Of a stretch of DNA of 64,000 bases, positions 50,751-59,696 are shown one piece after another; position 1 is the stretch's first letter; each line of letters opens with the position of its first letter. A model generated the notes under the pieces. That model did no database searches. It was not told where the DNA came from and worked only from the letters and a program-made list of their open reading frames with translations. This DNA comes from Microbacterium enclense (lineage in GTDB: Bacteria; Actinomycetota; Actinomycetes; Actinomycetales; Microbacteriaceae): positions 3,100,001 to 3,164,000 of the forward strand of contig CP116226.1 of NCBI GenBank assembly GCA_038182865.1, in the 5' to 3' direction. A program made the translations under genes and the position numbers.

Positions 50751-53700
50751 ATGCTCGATCGCGATACCCCGTCGGCCACCCCCGGCGGCTCCGGGACCGA
50801 CCGCGGAGCATCGAACGACGGCGTCGCACGGCGGCTCGACGCCGACCAGCGCGTGGTCGTCGAGTGGGCGCCCGAGAAGAGTGGTGTGGTGGTCGGCGCG
50901 CCCGGGACGGGCAAGACGTCGACCCTCGTCTCCCGGGTACGCACCCTCGTCGGATCGGGTGTCGACCCGGATCACATCCTCGTCCTGACCCCCACGCGCC
51001 CGGCGGCGACGGCGCTGCGTGATCCGCTTGCGCTCGCGGTGGGCCGCGCCACCTCCGGGGCGCTCGCTCGCTCGCTCGCGTCGTTCGCGTTCCAGCTCGT
51101 GCGAGGAGCCGAGGTGCGACGGGGGAACGAGCCGCCGCAGCTGCTCACCGGCGGCGACGAGGACCAGATCGTGAAGGATCTGCTCGAGGGCGACGCCATG
51201 GACGAGACCAGTGGCGCTTCGCGGTGGCCGGAATGGCTGGGCCCTCCTATCCGGGCGACTCGCGGGTTCCGCGGCGACCTCCGGGCGTTCTTCGCCGAGT
51301 GCACGAACCTGGGCATCGGTCCCGAGGATCTCTCGACCCTCGCCGTCGAGCATCAGGTCGAGGTGTGGGAGTCCCTGGCGTCGTTCCTCCGCGAGTACCG
51401 GCACGTGCGTCGGCGCATGCGCGGCGCCCACCGCGACGCCGCGGACCTGGCCCGGGAGGCCGTCGGCGTGCTCACGGATGCGATCCGCGAACCGGACCTG
51501 CTCGGCCGCTTTGCGGCGCTGCGCTGCATCCTCGTCGACGACGCGCAAGAGCTCACGAGCGGCGGTGTCGATCTGCTCCGGGCGTGTCGGATGCTCGGAA
51601 TCGGTGTCGTCGCGTTCGGCGACCCCGACGTCGGGTCGGGGGCGTTCCGCGGAGCCACCCCCGAGAACTTCGCTCGGCTCAGCCGCGACCTCGGAGATCT
51701 CGCCGCGCTGACCACGCCTCACAGGGGGACGCCGGAACAGGTCGACCTCGTGCGCGCGGTCGCCGCACGTATCGGGGCGGCGGGGGTCGTGGCCCATCGG
51801 CGGCCGCCCGAGGGAGCGGCACCGTCAGGGTCGATCCGCACCTTCCTCCTGCGCTCACCCGCCGAGGAGGCCGACGCGATCGCTCGGCTGCTGCGGGAAA
51901 GGCATGTTCTCGAGGGCGTGCCGTGGAGCGACTGCGCGGTCATCGCCCACGACTCTCGCCAAGTCGCCGCTCTCGAGACGGAGCTCGCGGCGCGGGAAGT
52001 TCCCGCTCGCGCGAGCGGACCCGGTGAAGCGCTCGGGGCACAGCGTCCCGTCCGCGATCTCGTCGCGCTGGTCGAGCTGGGGATGGTCGACCCCGACGAG
52101 TGGACCCCGGAGGTGGTCACGGACGCACTTCTCGGAACGTTCGGGGGCCTCGATCCCATCGAACTTCGGCGCCTTCGCACCGCGCTCCGGCACGACGAGC
52201 TGAGTGAGGGGGGCACACGGTCGGCGGGGGAGATCTTGGCCGCGGGCCTTCGGCATCCCCTCGAGTTCGCGACCATCGATTCACGCGAGGCGCGCCGCGC
52301 CGCCCGGCTCGGGGAGACGCTCGCGGTGCTGCGCGTGCAGACCGCGCAGCACGCGACGGCTCATGAGCTCCTCTGGACGGCGTGGGAGCGCAGCGGCCTC
52401 GCTCGAACGTGGAGGGAAGCCGCGCGGGGCCATGGTCCCCTCGCCGAGCAGGCGGATCGGGACCTCGACGCGATCGTGGCGCTGTTCCAGGCGGCGAAGC
52501 GCTTCACCGAGCGTGAGCCCGACGGCGAAGCGGCCGTGTTCCTGCGTGCCGTCCTCGACAGCGACGTCGCCGAGGATCGGATCGAGCAGCCGGCGGTCGT
52601 CGACACGGTGCAGATCCTCACCCCCGCCGCCGCGGCCGGGACGGCGTTCGACACGGTCATCGTCGCCGGCGTGCAGGACGGTGTCTGGCCCAACACGCGA
52701 TTGCGCGGGGGACTCCTGGAGACGTGGCGCCTGGCAGATGCCGTGCATTTCCCCGACCTGCCGGCCGCGGGAATGCTCGACCGCCGGCGTGCGGCGATGC
52801 ACGACGAGCTGCGCCTCTTCGTCAGAGCGGTCTCGCGCGCCGCATCGCGTCTCATCGTGACCGCTGTGGACGACGATGACACCGGGCCGAGCGTGCTCTT
52901 CGAGATGCTTCCGACGCCCGAGCCCGCGTCCGCCATCCCGGAGCATCCGCTGTCTTTGCGCGGCCTGGTGGCACGACATCGGCGCTCGTTGACGGTGCCG
53001 CGTGTCCCGGCGCCCGAGCGTCGGCACGCCGCGGGGCAACTGGCGTTGCTCGCGGCGGCAGGTGTGGCGGGTGCCGCGCCCGACGAGTGGTACGGGGTGA
53101 CCCCGCCCAGCTCGACGGCTCCGCTCCGGGACCTCGATCGCGAAGACGTCCGCGTCTCCCCCTCGCGCCTGCACGCTCTCGAGGAATGCGAGCTGAACTG
53201 GGTCATCGCCGACCTGGGTGGGGACCGCAGCGGGACCACGGCCGGGATCGGAACGATCATCCACGCGGCGCTGGAGACCGCGGCCTCGGCGTCCGAAGAC
53301 GATCTGTGGGCCGTGGTCGACGAGCGGTGGGGTGAGCTCGTGTTCGACGCCGCGTGGCGGGAGCGCGCAGAACGCACCCGCGCACGCGACCTCGTGCGGC
53401 GTCTGGCGACCTATCTCCGACGATTCGACGACGCCGGCGGTCGCCTCATCGGCGCCGAGCGGCACTTCGAGATGCCGATCCCGCTCGACGACGCGGCTGC
53501 GCACGGGGCGGTGGTGAGCGGCGATATCGACCGGGTCGAGGTCACCCCGTCAGGCGAGGTGGTCATCGTCGATCTGAAGACCGGCAAGAACGAGCCGCAG
53601 ACCGATGCGAAAGTCGCGGACAACCCGCAACTCGCCGCGTACCAGCTCGCGTTCGCGTCGGGGGCGATCGAGAACACCGAGGGTCTGGCTCCGGGGGGAG

Positions 53701-53927
53701 CGAAACTCCTGGTGCTCCGCCCGACCGCGGCGACGAAGGACTACGCCGAACCTCTCCAGGCGCCCTTCGACGATGCCGCGCACTCCGCGTTCGTCGAACG
53801 CGTCCAGCGCGCGGTCGGGGTCATGAGGGGCACGCGCTTCGCCGCGCCCTACGAGGTGCACTGCCGCGATGAGTTCTCCTACGGTCTGTGTCGCATCCAC
53901 ACCGTGTCGGCGGTGAGCGCCTCATGA
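50751..53927 (+). CDS. adnA: AdnA, helicase-nuclease subunit for DNA double-strand ends
   Basis: A 1058 aa subunit of the AdnAB complex that resects DNA ends. The N-terminal UvrD-like motor has Walker A VVGAPGTGKTS (about 49-58), but motif II reads LVDDAQE (about 260-266) where active motors have DExQD, so this motor may be weak. The C-terminal RecB-like nuclease has GDIDRVEV, VVIVDLKTGK and DNPQLAAYQLAF, all catalytic residues present. C-terminal Cys pairs (CRDEFSYGLC) are too few for a clear Fe-S site. It overlaps adnB by four bases (ATGA), and its length matches mycobacterial AdnA. Confidence 0.9.
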   Translation: MLDRDTPSATPGGSGTDRGASNDGVARRLDADQRVVVEWAPEKSGVVVGAPGTGKTSTLVSRVRTLVGSGVDPDHILVLTPTRPAATALRDPLALAVGRATSGALARSLASFAFQLVRGAEVRRGNEPPQLLTGGDEDQIVKDLLEGDAMDETSGASRWPEWLGPPIRATRGFRGDLRAFFAECTNLGIGPEDLSTLAVEHQVEVWESLASFLREYRHVRRRMRGAHRDAADLAREAVGVLTDAIREPDLLGRFAALRCILVDDAQELTSGGVDLLRACRMLGIGVVAFGDPDVGSGAFRGATPENFARLSRDLGDLAALTTPHRGTPEQVDLVRAVAARIGAAGVVAHRRPPEGAAPSGSIRTFLLRSPAEEADAIARLLRERHVLEGVPWSDCAVIAHDSRQVAALETELAAREVPARASGPGEALGAQRPVRDLVALVELGMVDPDEWTPEVVTDALLGTFGGLDPIELRRLRTALRHDELSEGGTRSAGEILAAGLRHPLEFATIDSREARRAARLGETLAVLRVQTAQHATAHELLWTAWERSGLARTWREAARGHGPLAEQADRDLDAIVALFQAAKRFTEREPDGEAAVFLRAVLDSDVAEDRIEQPAVVDTVQILTPAAAAGTAFDTVIVAGVQDGVWPNTRLRGGLLETWRLADAVHFPDLPAAGMLDRRRAAMHDELRLFVRAVSRAASRLIVTAVDDDDTGPSVLFEMLPTPEPASAIPEHPLSLRGLVARHRRSLTVPRVPAPERRHAAGQLALLAAAGVAGAAPDEWYGVTPPSSTAPLRDLDREDVRVSPSRLHALEECELNWVIADLGGDRSGTTAGIGTIIHAALETAASASEDDLWAVVDERWGELVFDAAWRERAERTRARDLVRRLATYLRRFDDAGGRLIGAERHFEMPIPLDDAAAHGAVVSGDIDRVEVTPSGEVVIVDLKTGKNEPQTDAKVADNPQLAAYQLAFASGAIENTEGLAPGGAKLLVLRPTAATKDYAEPLQAPFDDAAHSAFVERVQRAVGVMRGTRFAAPYEVHCRDEFSYGLCRIHTVSAVSAS

Positions 53928-56900
53928 CCGCGCGACTCTCAGCCGCGACCATCGCGGCCGCGCTCGGACAGTTTCCGCCGACGCCCGAGCAGACAGCTGT
54001 CATCGAGTCTCCGCTCGCCCCGGCGCTCGTCGTGGCGGGGGCGGGGAGCGGAAAGACCGAGACCATGGCGGGCAGGGTCGTGTGGCTCGTGGCCAACGGC
54101 ATCGTCCGCCGCGATGAGGTGCTCGGCCTGACCTTCACGCGCAAGGCGGCCGGAGAACTGGCCGAACGGATCCAGCGACGGCTGCAGCGTCTGTCCGAGT
54201 TCGAGACGCGCGGGCTCCTTCCCGTCCTTCCCGCTCTTCACGCGGCGGGCCGGCTCGCGGTGTTCGCTGATCTCGCGGCCCTCGAGGCCCTCGAGGGAGC
54301 ACGGGGCGACGCGGCCCGACGCGAGGTGCTCGATGCTCTCGCCGATGAGCACGCCACCCCGACCGCGAGCGACGACGACAGCGATCAGCTGTTGCACCGA
54401 CCGACCGTCTCGACGTACAACAGCTTCGCCGACTCCCTCGTGCGCGAGCACGGCCTGCGGATCGGTCGCGACGCCGAGTCGGCGATCCTGTCGGAATCGG
54501 CGGCGTGGCTCCTGATGCGGCGTGTGGTCTTCACCTCGGACGACCCCCGGCTGGAGGAGCGGCAGGAGTCCCCGCGCACGCTGATCGACGCGGCGTTGCG
54601 GATCGCGCGCGACGGTGTCGACAACCTCGTCGACCTCGACCGGCTCGCGGCCTTCCCCGATGAGTTCGGTCGTATCGTGGATCGCCCGTCGACGTCGGGC
54701 CGCGTCACCGTCTACAAAGATGTCGCCGACGCGGCGGCGCGTGTGTCGGCTCTCGGCCTGCTCGCCACGCTGGTCGCGGCGTACGATCGCGAGAAGATTC
54801 GTCTCGGGGTCATGGACTTCGCGGATCAGGTGGCCGGTGCTTTGCGGATCGCGCGGGAGCATCCCGCTGTCGTGGAGGAGCTTCGTGCGCGATACCGCGT
54901 CGTTCTGCTGGACGAGTACCAGGACACCTCGGTCGTTCAAACCGACCTGCTGTCGACCCTCTTCGGCGGAACGGGCGTCATGGCGGTGGGCGATCCGCAC
55001 CAGGCGATCTACGCCTGGCGTGGTGCGAGCGCCGGTAACCTCGGCGGCTTTCCGGCCGCGTTCTCTCCCGAAGGCGGATGCCGCCACTTCTCCCTCCTGA
55101 CGAGCTGGCGCAACAGCGCTCGGGTGCTCGATGTCGCCAACGCCGTCCTCGCGCCCCTCGCCGACCGTTCGCCGGTCGCGGTGGAAGGGCTGCGCGCGCG
55201 GCCGAATGCGCCGGACGGTGTCGTCGACATCACCTTCGAGAGTGACCTCGACACCGAAGCCGACCGGGTGGCGTCCTGGTTCGCAGGCGTCCGGGCCGCG
55301 CGTCAGGCTCAGGGCCGGGCGACGACCGGTGCCATCCTGTTCCGCAGCAAGAAGCACATGGTGCGCTTCGGTGACGCGTTGGGGAGGCGTGGCATCCCGC
55401 ACCGGATTCTGGGCCTCGGCGGTCTGCTGGCCACGCCCGAGGTGGTCGACGTCGTCTCGGCGCTGCGCGTCATCAGCGATCCGGAGGCGGGCTCCGCCCT
55501 GATCCGGCTCCTCTCCGGGCCGCGGTGGGCCATCGGTCTCGCCGATCTGCGAGTGCTCGCTCAGGTGGCTCGTCGGCTGGCCACCCACGACGTCTCGCTC
55601 CAGCCCCTCGAGGCCGACGTCGTCGATCGCCTGCGCTCGACCCCCGGAGCCGACCGGGCCTCCCTGGTCGACGCGGTGGACTTCATCGCCCGGCAGCCCG
55701 ACGGCCACGGGTGGCTCGCCGAGTTCACCGGCGACGGGCGGGCACGGTTGCGCGAAGCGGGAGTGGTCTTCGCGGGTCTGCGTCGCAGCATCGGGGCGCC
55801 CATCCCCGAACTGATCCGGCTCATCGAGGAGGAGCTGCGTCTCGACATCGAGCTGGCCGCGAACGAGTCGAGGGGGCCGGCTCGCATCGCCTCGGCACAG
55901 CTGCGAGCCTTCGTCGACGAGATCCGGGGGTTCCTCGCCGCGGACGAGTCCGGGTCGGTGTCGAGCCTGCTCGCGTGGCTCGATCACGCCGAACAGGCCG
56001 ATGAATTCGCCCCCCGCACGGAGCCTCCCGAGGACGACGTCGTGCAGCTGCTCACGATCCACGGCTCGAAAGGCCTCGAGTGGGATGCAGTGGCCGTTGT
56101 GCGCCTGGTAACCGACGAGCTCCCCTCCCTCCCGCGCGACACGAAGGGGTGGTTGGGCTTCGGTATCCTGCCCTCCGATTTCCGCGGCGACGCGGCATGG
56201 CTCCCGGTGCTCGGGTGGCGGGGTGCGCAGACGCAGCAGGAGCTCAAAGCGGCGATCGACGACTTCGTCGCCGCGAACCGGGCCCGTCAGCTCGACGAGG
56301 ACCGGCGTCTCGCCTACGTGGCCTTCACGCGTGCGCGCGACCACCTGTTGCTGTCGGGATCCACATGGTCGGGAACGAAGAAGCCGCGCCGCCCCAGCGT
56401 CTTCCTCGACGAGGCGCTCGGCGCGCTCGGCAGGGATCTCGAGGTCGGCGATGCCGGCGAGGATCCGTATGACGGCGAACGACGGCTCCTGCAGTGGCCG
56501 CTGGATCCACTGGGCTCGCGACGCACCGCCGTCACCGCGGCTGTCGCGGAGGTCGCGGCAGCCCGGGCCGACCCGCCGGCGACCCCGGATGCCGATCTCG
56601 CGCTGCTTCTTGCGGATCGCGCGGCCCGTCTGCAACCGGTCCGTACTCCGGCACCGACTCGTATCCCCGCGTCGCGGTTCAAGGATTTCGTCGCCGACTA
56701 CGGCGGCGCGGTCGACGAGCTGCGACGGCCGATGCCGGAGCGGCCGTACCGGCAGACCCGTCTCGGGACCCTCTTCCACGCATGGGTCGAGCAACGGTCG
56801 GGGATCGTCGGTGCGGGAGTGGGCCTCGACGACGGCGGCCTCTGGGATGACGACGACTTCGGCGCGTCCGCGGCGGATGCTGCCGAGTTGCAGCGCCTGC

Positions 56901-57220
56901 GCGAGTGCTTCGAGCGCTCCGAGTGGGCGGCCCTGCAGCCTCTCGAGGTCGAGACCGAGATCGACTTCGTCACGCGTCGACTCGACGGGCGCGAGCACGT
57001 CGTGATCTGCAAGCTCGACGCGGTGTACCGCCGAGGGGACCGCTACGAGATCGTCGACTGGAAGACGGGCAAGCCGCCGGTGTCGGCAGAAGAACGTCGG
57101 TCCCGCATGCTGCAGCTCGAGCTCTACCGCGAGGCGTACCACGCCAAGCACGGGGTGCCTCTGGATGCCATCGACGTCGCGCTGTTCTACGTCGGCGACG
57201 AGCTGATCATCCGAGGGTGA
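53924..57220 (+). CDS. adnB: AdnB, helicase-nuclease subunit for DNA double-strand ends
   Basis: A 1098 aa partner of AdnA. UvrD motifs are intact: VVAGAGSGKTETM (I), LTFTRKAAGELAERI (Ia), VVLLDEYQDTSVVQTDLL (II), GDPHQAIYAWRGA (III), LLTIHGSKGLEWDAV (V) and AYVAFTRARDHLLLSG (VI). The C-terminal nuclease has RLGTLFHAWVEQ, KLDAVY, YEIVDWKTG and LQLELYREAY. In mycobacteria AdnB is the leading motor, which agrees with AdnA's altered motif II here. AdnAB replaces RecBCD or AddAB; I see none of those. Confidence 0.92.
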   Translation: MTARLSAATIAAALGQFPPTPEQTAVIESPLAPALVVAGAGSGKTETMAGRVVWLVANGIVRRDEVLGLTFTRKAAGELAERIQRRLQRLSEFETRGLLPVLPALHAAGRLAVFADLAALEALEGARGDAARREVLDALADEHATPTASDDDSDQLLHRPTVSTYNSFADSLVREHGLRIGRDAESAILSESAAWLLMRRVVFTSDDPRLEERQESPRTLIDAALRIARDGVDNLVDLDRLAAFPDEFGRIVDRPSTSGRVTVYKDVADAAARVSALGLLATLVAAYDREKIRLGVMDFADQVAGALRIAREHPAVVEELRARYRVVLLDEYQDTSVVQTDLLSTLFGGTGVMAVGDPHQAIYAWRGASAGNLGGFPAAFSPEGGCRHFSLLTSWRNSARVLDVANAVLAPLADRSPVAVEGLRARPNAPDGVVDITFESDLDTEADRVASWFAGVRAARQAQGRATTGAILFRSKKHMVRFGDALGRRGIPHRILGLGGLLATPEVVDVVSALRVISDPEAGSALIRLLSGPRWAIGLADLRVLAQVARRLATHDVSLQPLEADVVDRLRSTPGADRASLVDAVDFIARQPDGHGWLAEFTGDGRARLREAGVVFAGLRRSIGAPIPELIRLIEEELRLDIELAANESRGPARIASAQLRAFVDEIRGFLAADESGSVSSLLAWLDHAEQADEFAPRTEPPEDDVVQLLTIHGSKGLEWDAVAVVRLVTDELPSLPRDTKGWLGFGILPSDFRGDAAWLPVLGWRGAQTQQELKAAIDDFVAANRARQLDEDRRLAYVAFTRARDHLLLSGSTWSGTKKPRRPSVFLDEALGALGRDLEVGDAGEDPYDGERRLLQWPLDPLGSRRTAVTAAVAEVAAARADPPATPDADLALLLADRAARLQPVRTPAPTRIPASRFKDFVADYGGAVDELRRPMPERPYRQTRLGTLFHAWVEQRSGIVGAGVGLDDGGLWDDDDFGASAADAAELQRLRECFERSEWAALQPLEVETEIDFVTRRLDGREHVVICKLDAVYRRGDRYEIVDWKTGKPPVSAEERRSRMLQLELYREAYHAKHGVPLDAIDVALFYVGDELIIRG

Positions 57221-57241
57221 TCGGCAGAGGTGCGACCCGGT

Positions 57242-58702
57242 TCAGGCCCCGTCGCCCGTGACGCCCCAACGGCGCAGGGCGGCCCGACTGGCCCGGGCGG
57301 CGTCTTCTTCGTCGTCCGTCGACGCAGGGGGTGCTGCGCCGACGGCGGGACTCCTGGTCGTCTCGTCGGGGGAGGGCGTGTCGGAACGCGTCCCCTCCTC
57401 CGGTTCCCTGACGCTCGGCGTTCCGTTCGAGGACTCCGCGCTGCGCCAGGGTCCGTCGGTCCACCCGTCGAGATCGATCGGTGCCGTCGGTCCAGGCTCT
57501 TCCGTCTCTTCGGTGGGGAGGTCGAACGTGACCGCATCGGTCGGCGCGTCGGTCGGCGCATCGGTGGCGACATCAAGCAGGTCATCGTTCGCGAGCGCTG
57601 CGGCGAGTCCCGCAGCTGCCGCTTCGCGGTCCCGTTCCGCGGAGAGGTAGAGCGAGAGCGCCTCGGGATCATACGCATCCGTCTGCATCGACGTGTCCAC
57701 TGTGCTCACCACCGCGGGCGGCACTCTGTCGACGAGCGCGAGCGCATCGTCGATGTCCGTCCGGGAGTCTCCGACGATGTGATCGCCGCGGACACCTTCC
57801 ACGAGCGCCTCCAGCAGAGCCACGGCGTCGGCGACCACGGCGGATTCGCCCGCGTCGTATCCGTGCACGAGCCAGCGGGCGAACTCCAGCTCGGCGTACA
57901 GCCGCGCCCGTTCGCGAAGGAGCGGGTCGGGCGAGCGATCGCCTGCGACCGTGTAGCCCTCGAAGACGTCGTCCGCAGCGAGGGGGGCGGATGCCATCCA
58001 TCTCAGGTCGACGGCCGGGTCACCGACGCTCAGCCCGGCCCAGTCCAGAACTCCGGTCACGTGAGGGATTCCCGCGTCATCGTCCTCCAGCAGGACGGAC
58101 GCGCTCGTGGCGCCCCCGAGAACCACGGCAGACTCGAAGCGCCAGAGCTCGTCGACACGGAGCGCCCTCCGCCACCGCAGCATCAGGCCGTCGGGAACAC
58201 GGTCCGTCCCGTCGGCGCGGTCGAGCAGCCGTGCGGTGTCGTCTCGGATCTGCTCGGCAGAGCGGACCGGGAGGCCGTCCGTCCGGACGATCGAGACGGG
58301 GAGGGCGTGGATCGCCGCGAGTGCACCGCCGATCGCCGGCGCATAGCCGGGGCCTTTGGGCAGGTGTGCGGGGTCGATGCGGTAGCCCTCGAGATGAGTG
58401 GTCACGAGGACACGGTGCAGCCCCGACCCGTTCTCCCCGAGCACCTCGGGGACCGCGAAGGGCAGTAGCGCGCGAACTCCGGGGGTGAGAGCGTGCAGGG
58501 CTCGCGACTCCGCGGCCAGATCGGACGCGAACTCCTCGGCCGCGGGCAGGCGGACGACGGCGGTTCGCTCGTCGTCGAGATGGACGATGGCGGCGTCGAA
58601 GCGGCCGGACGCGTTCTCGGTGAGAGCGGCGACGCGGGTGACACCGGTCCGAGGCAGAGCGGCCGTCACCGACGCGGCTAGAGTGAGGGGCGAGCGGGCC
58701 AT
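57242..58702 (-). CDS. Phosphotransferase-fold protein lacking the catalytic Asp (pseudo-APH)
   Basis: A 486 aa protein. Residues about 20-330 follow the aminoglycoside/macrolide phosphotransferase fold (VLVTTHLEGYRIDPA, GGALAAIHALP, VTGVLDWAGLSVGDPAVDL). The catalytic loop HGDLHPGN reads LGGATSAS (about 195-202), so the base Asp and the metal Asn are absent; the later metal Asp 220 is kept. The last 150 residues are acidic low complexity with TDAPTDAPTDA. TACCCT six bases before ATG 58702 makes it leaderless. It stands between adnB and nudC. It may be a scaffold or a binding protein. Confidence 0.78.
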   Translation of the reverse strand: MARSPLTLAASVTAALPRTGVTRVAALTENASGRFDAAIVHLDDERTAVVRLPAAEEFASDLAAESRALHALTPGVRALLPFAVPEVLGENGSGLHRVLVTTHLEGYRIDPAHLPKGPGYAPAIGGALAAIHALPVSIVRTDGLPVRSAEQIRDDTARLLDRADGTDRVPDGLMLRWRRALRVDELWRFESAVVLGGATSASVLLEDDDAGIPHVTGVLDWAGLSVGDPAVDLRWMASAPLAADDVFEGYTVAGDRSPDPLLRERARLYAELEFARWLVHGYDAGESAVVADAVALLEALVEGVRGDHIVGDSRTDIDDALALVDRVPPAVVSTVDTSMQTDAYDPEALSLYLSAERDREAAAAGLAAALANDDLLDVATDAPTDAPTDAVTFDLPTEETEEPGPTAPIDLDGWTDGPWRSAESSNGTPSVREPEEGTRSDTPSPDETTRSPAVGAAPPASTDDEEDAARASRAALRRWGVTGDGA

Positions 58703-58708
58703 GCCCCC

Positions 58709-58714
58709 AGGGTA
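58709..58714 (-). promoter_or_regulatory. -10 element (TACCCT), leaderless start of the pseudo-APH gene
   Basis: On the minus strand TACCCT is followed by six bases and ATG 58702. Confidence 0.55.
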
Positions 58715-58766
58715 GGTCGCGTGCTCGCTCGTTCCCCCTGCGCCACGCCCTTGAGAGAGGTGTTCG

Positions 58767-59696
58767 ATGCCGCTGCCCGTTCCGGTGCCGCCCCCGTCTT
58801 CGTCTCCCGCCCGGTGGCCCGGCGGTGCGCTGGACCGTCGCGGCGACGATCGTGTCATCCTCGGTCTGATCGAGCGCGAGCGCGCGCTGGCCGCCACACG
58901 TGTTCTGCTCGTGCGCGGCGACCAGGCTCCTGCCGTGGGGGGACGACTGTTCCTGCTCACGGTCGACCAGGTCACGGATGCCGTCGAGTGGGCGTTCCTC
59001 GGTCGAGCGGCCGACGGGAGCTCTCTGCTGCTGGCGATCGCGGACGAGGAGGGCGACGCCCCCGCGTTGGCTCCGACGGTCGAATGGGCGCGTCTGCGCA
59101 CGATCGGTGGTGACCTGCCCGCAGAGGAGGCGGAGATCCTCGGCACGGCCGTCGCTCTGGCCGGGTGGCTTCGCGACGCCGCCTTCTGCCCCGCGTGCGG
59201 CGCTCTCGCCGAGGTCCGCCACGCGGGGTGGTCGCGACACTGCCCGCGGTGTGGTCGCGAGCACTTCCCCCGCACCGACCCCGCCGTCATCGTCCTGCTG
59301 TCGTCGGCGACGGACCCCGACCGTGTGCTGCTGGGCGCCAACGCCGCGTGGGGAGGGAGCCGGTACTCGTGCTTCGCCGGTTTCGCGGAGGCGGGGGAGT
59401 CGCTCGAAGACGCGGTCGCGCGGGAGATCTTCGAAGAGGCCGGTGTCCGCGTGAGCGACGTGGAGTACCGCGGCTCCCAGGTCTGGCCATACCCCCGGTC
59501 GTTGATGCTCGGATTCCGGGCCCGCATCGTCGACGATGCTGAGGCGAGGGCTGACGGCGACGAGATCGTCGAGGTGCGGTGGTTCGACCGCGAGCAGATC
59601 GGCGCCGCGCTCCGCGGCGAGGGAACGGTGCAGTTGCCCGGCACTTCGTCCATCGCGCGCCGCCTGATCGACGACTGGTACGGGAACGACGCGTGA
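58767..59696 (+). CDS. nudC: NAD(+) diphosphatase NudC
   Basis: Nudix hydrolase of 309 aa that splits NAD(H) and removes NAD caps from RNA. The zinc site is CPACGALAEVRHAGWSRHCP with a second CPRCGR pair. The Nudix box is GFAEAGESLEDAVAREIFEE with EAG. SQVWPYPRSLMLGF is the NudC-specific motif (usually SQPWPFP). GAGAGAGGTG (58752-58761) is the likely ribosome binding site. The stop overlaps the uvrD2 start (GTGA), repeating the nudC-uvrD2 order of M. tuberculosis. Confidence 0.95.
   Translation: MPLPVPVPPPSSSPARWPGGALDRRGDDRVILGLIERERALAATRVLLVRGDQAPAVGGRLFLLTVDQVTDAVEWAFLGRAADGSSLLLAIADEEGDAPALAPTVEWARLRTIGGDLPAEEAEILGTAVALAGWLRDAAFCPACGALAEVRHAGWSRHCPRCGREHFPRTDPAVIVLLSSATDPDRVLLGANAAWGGSRYSCFAGFAEAGESLEDAVAREIFEEAGVRVSDVEYRGSQVWPYPRSLMLGFRARIVDDAEARADGDEIVEVRWFDREQIGAALRGEGTVQLPGTSSIARRLIDDWYGNDA

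Noticed and set aside
53939..57151. 1070-codon minus-strand frame opposite adnB
   Set aside because: Antisense to a well-defined helicase, no domain, Arg/Glu-rich composition typical of shadow frames.
50751..57220. AddAB or RecBCD instead of AdnAB
   Set aside because: Both subunits have N-terminal UvrD motors and C-terminal nucleases of about 1060 and 1100 aa, which is the AdnAB layout. AddB would lack a full motor and carry a clear Fe-S site.
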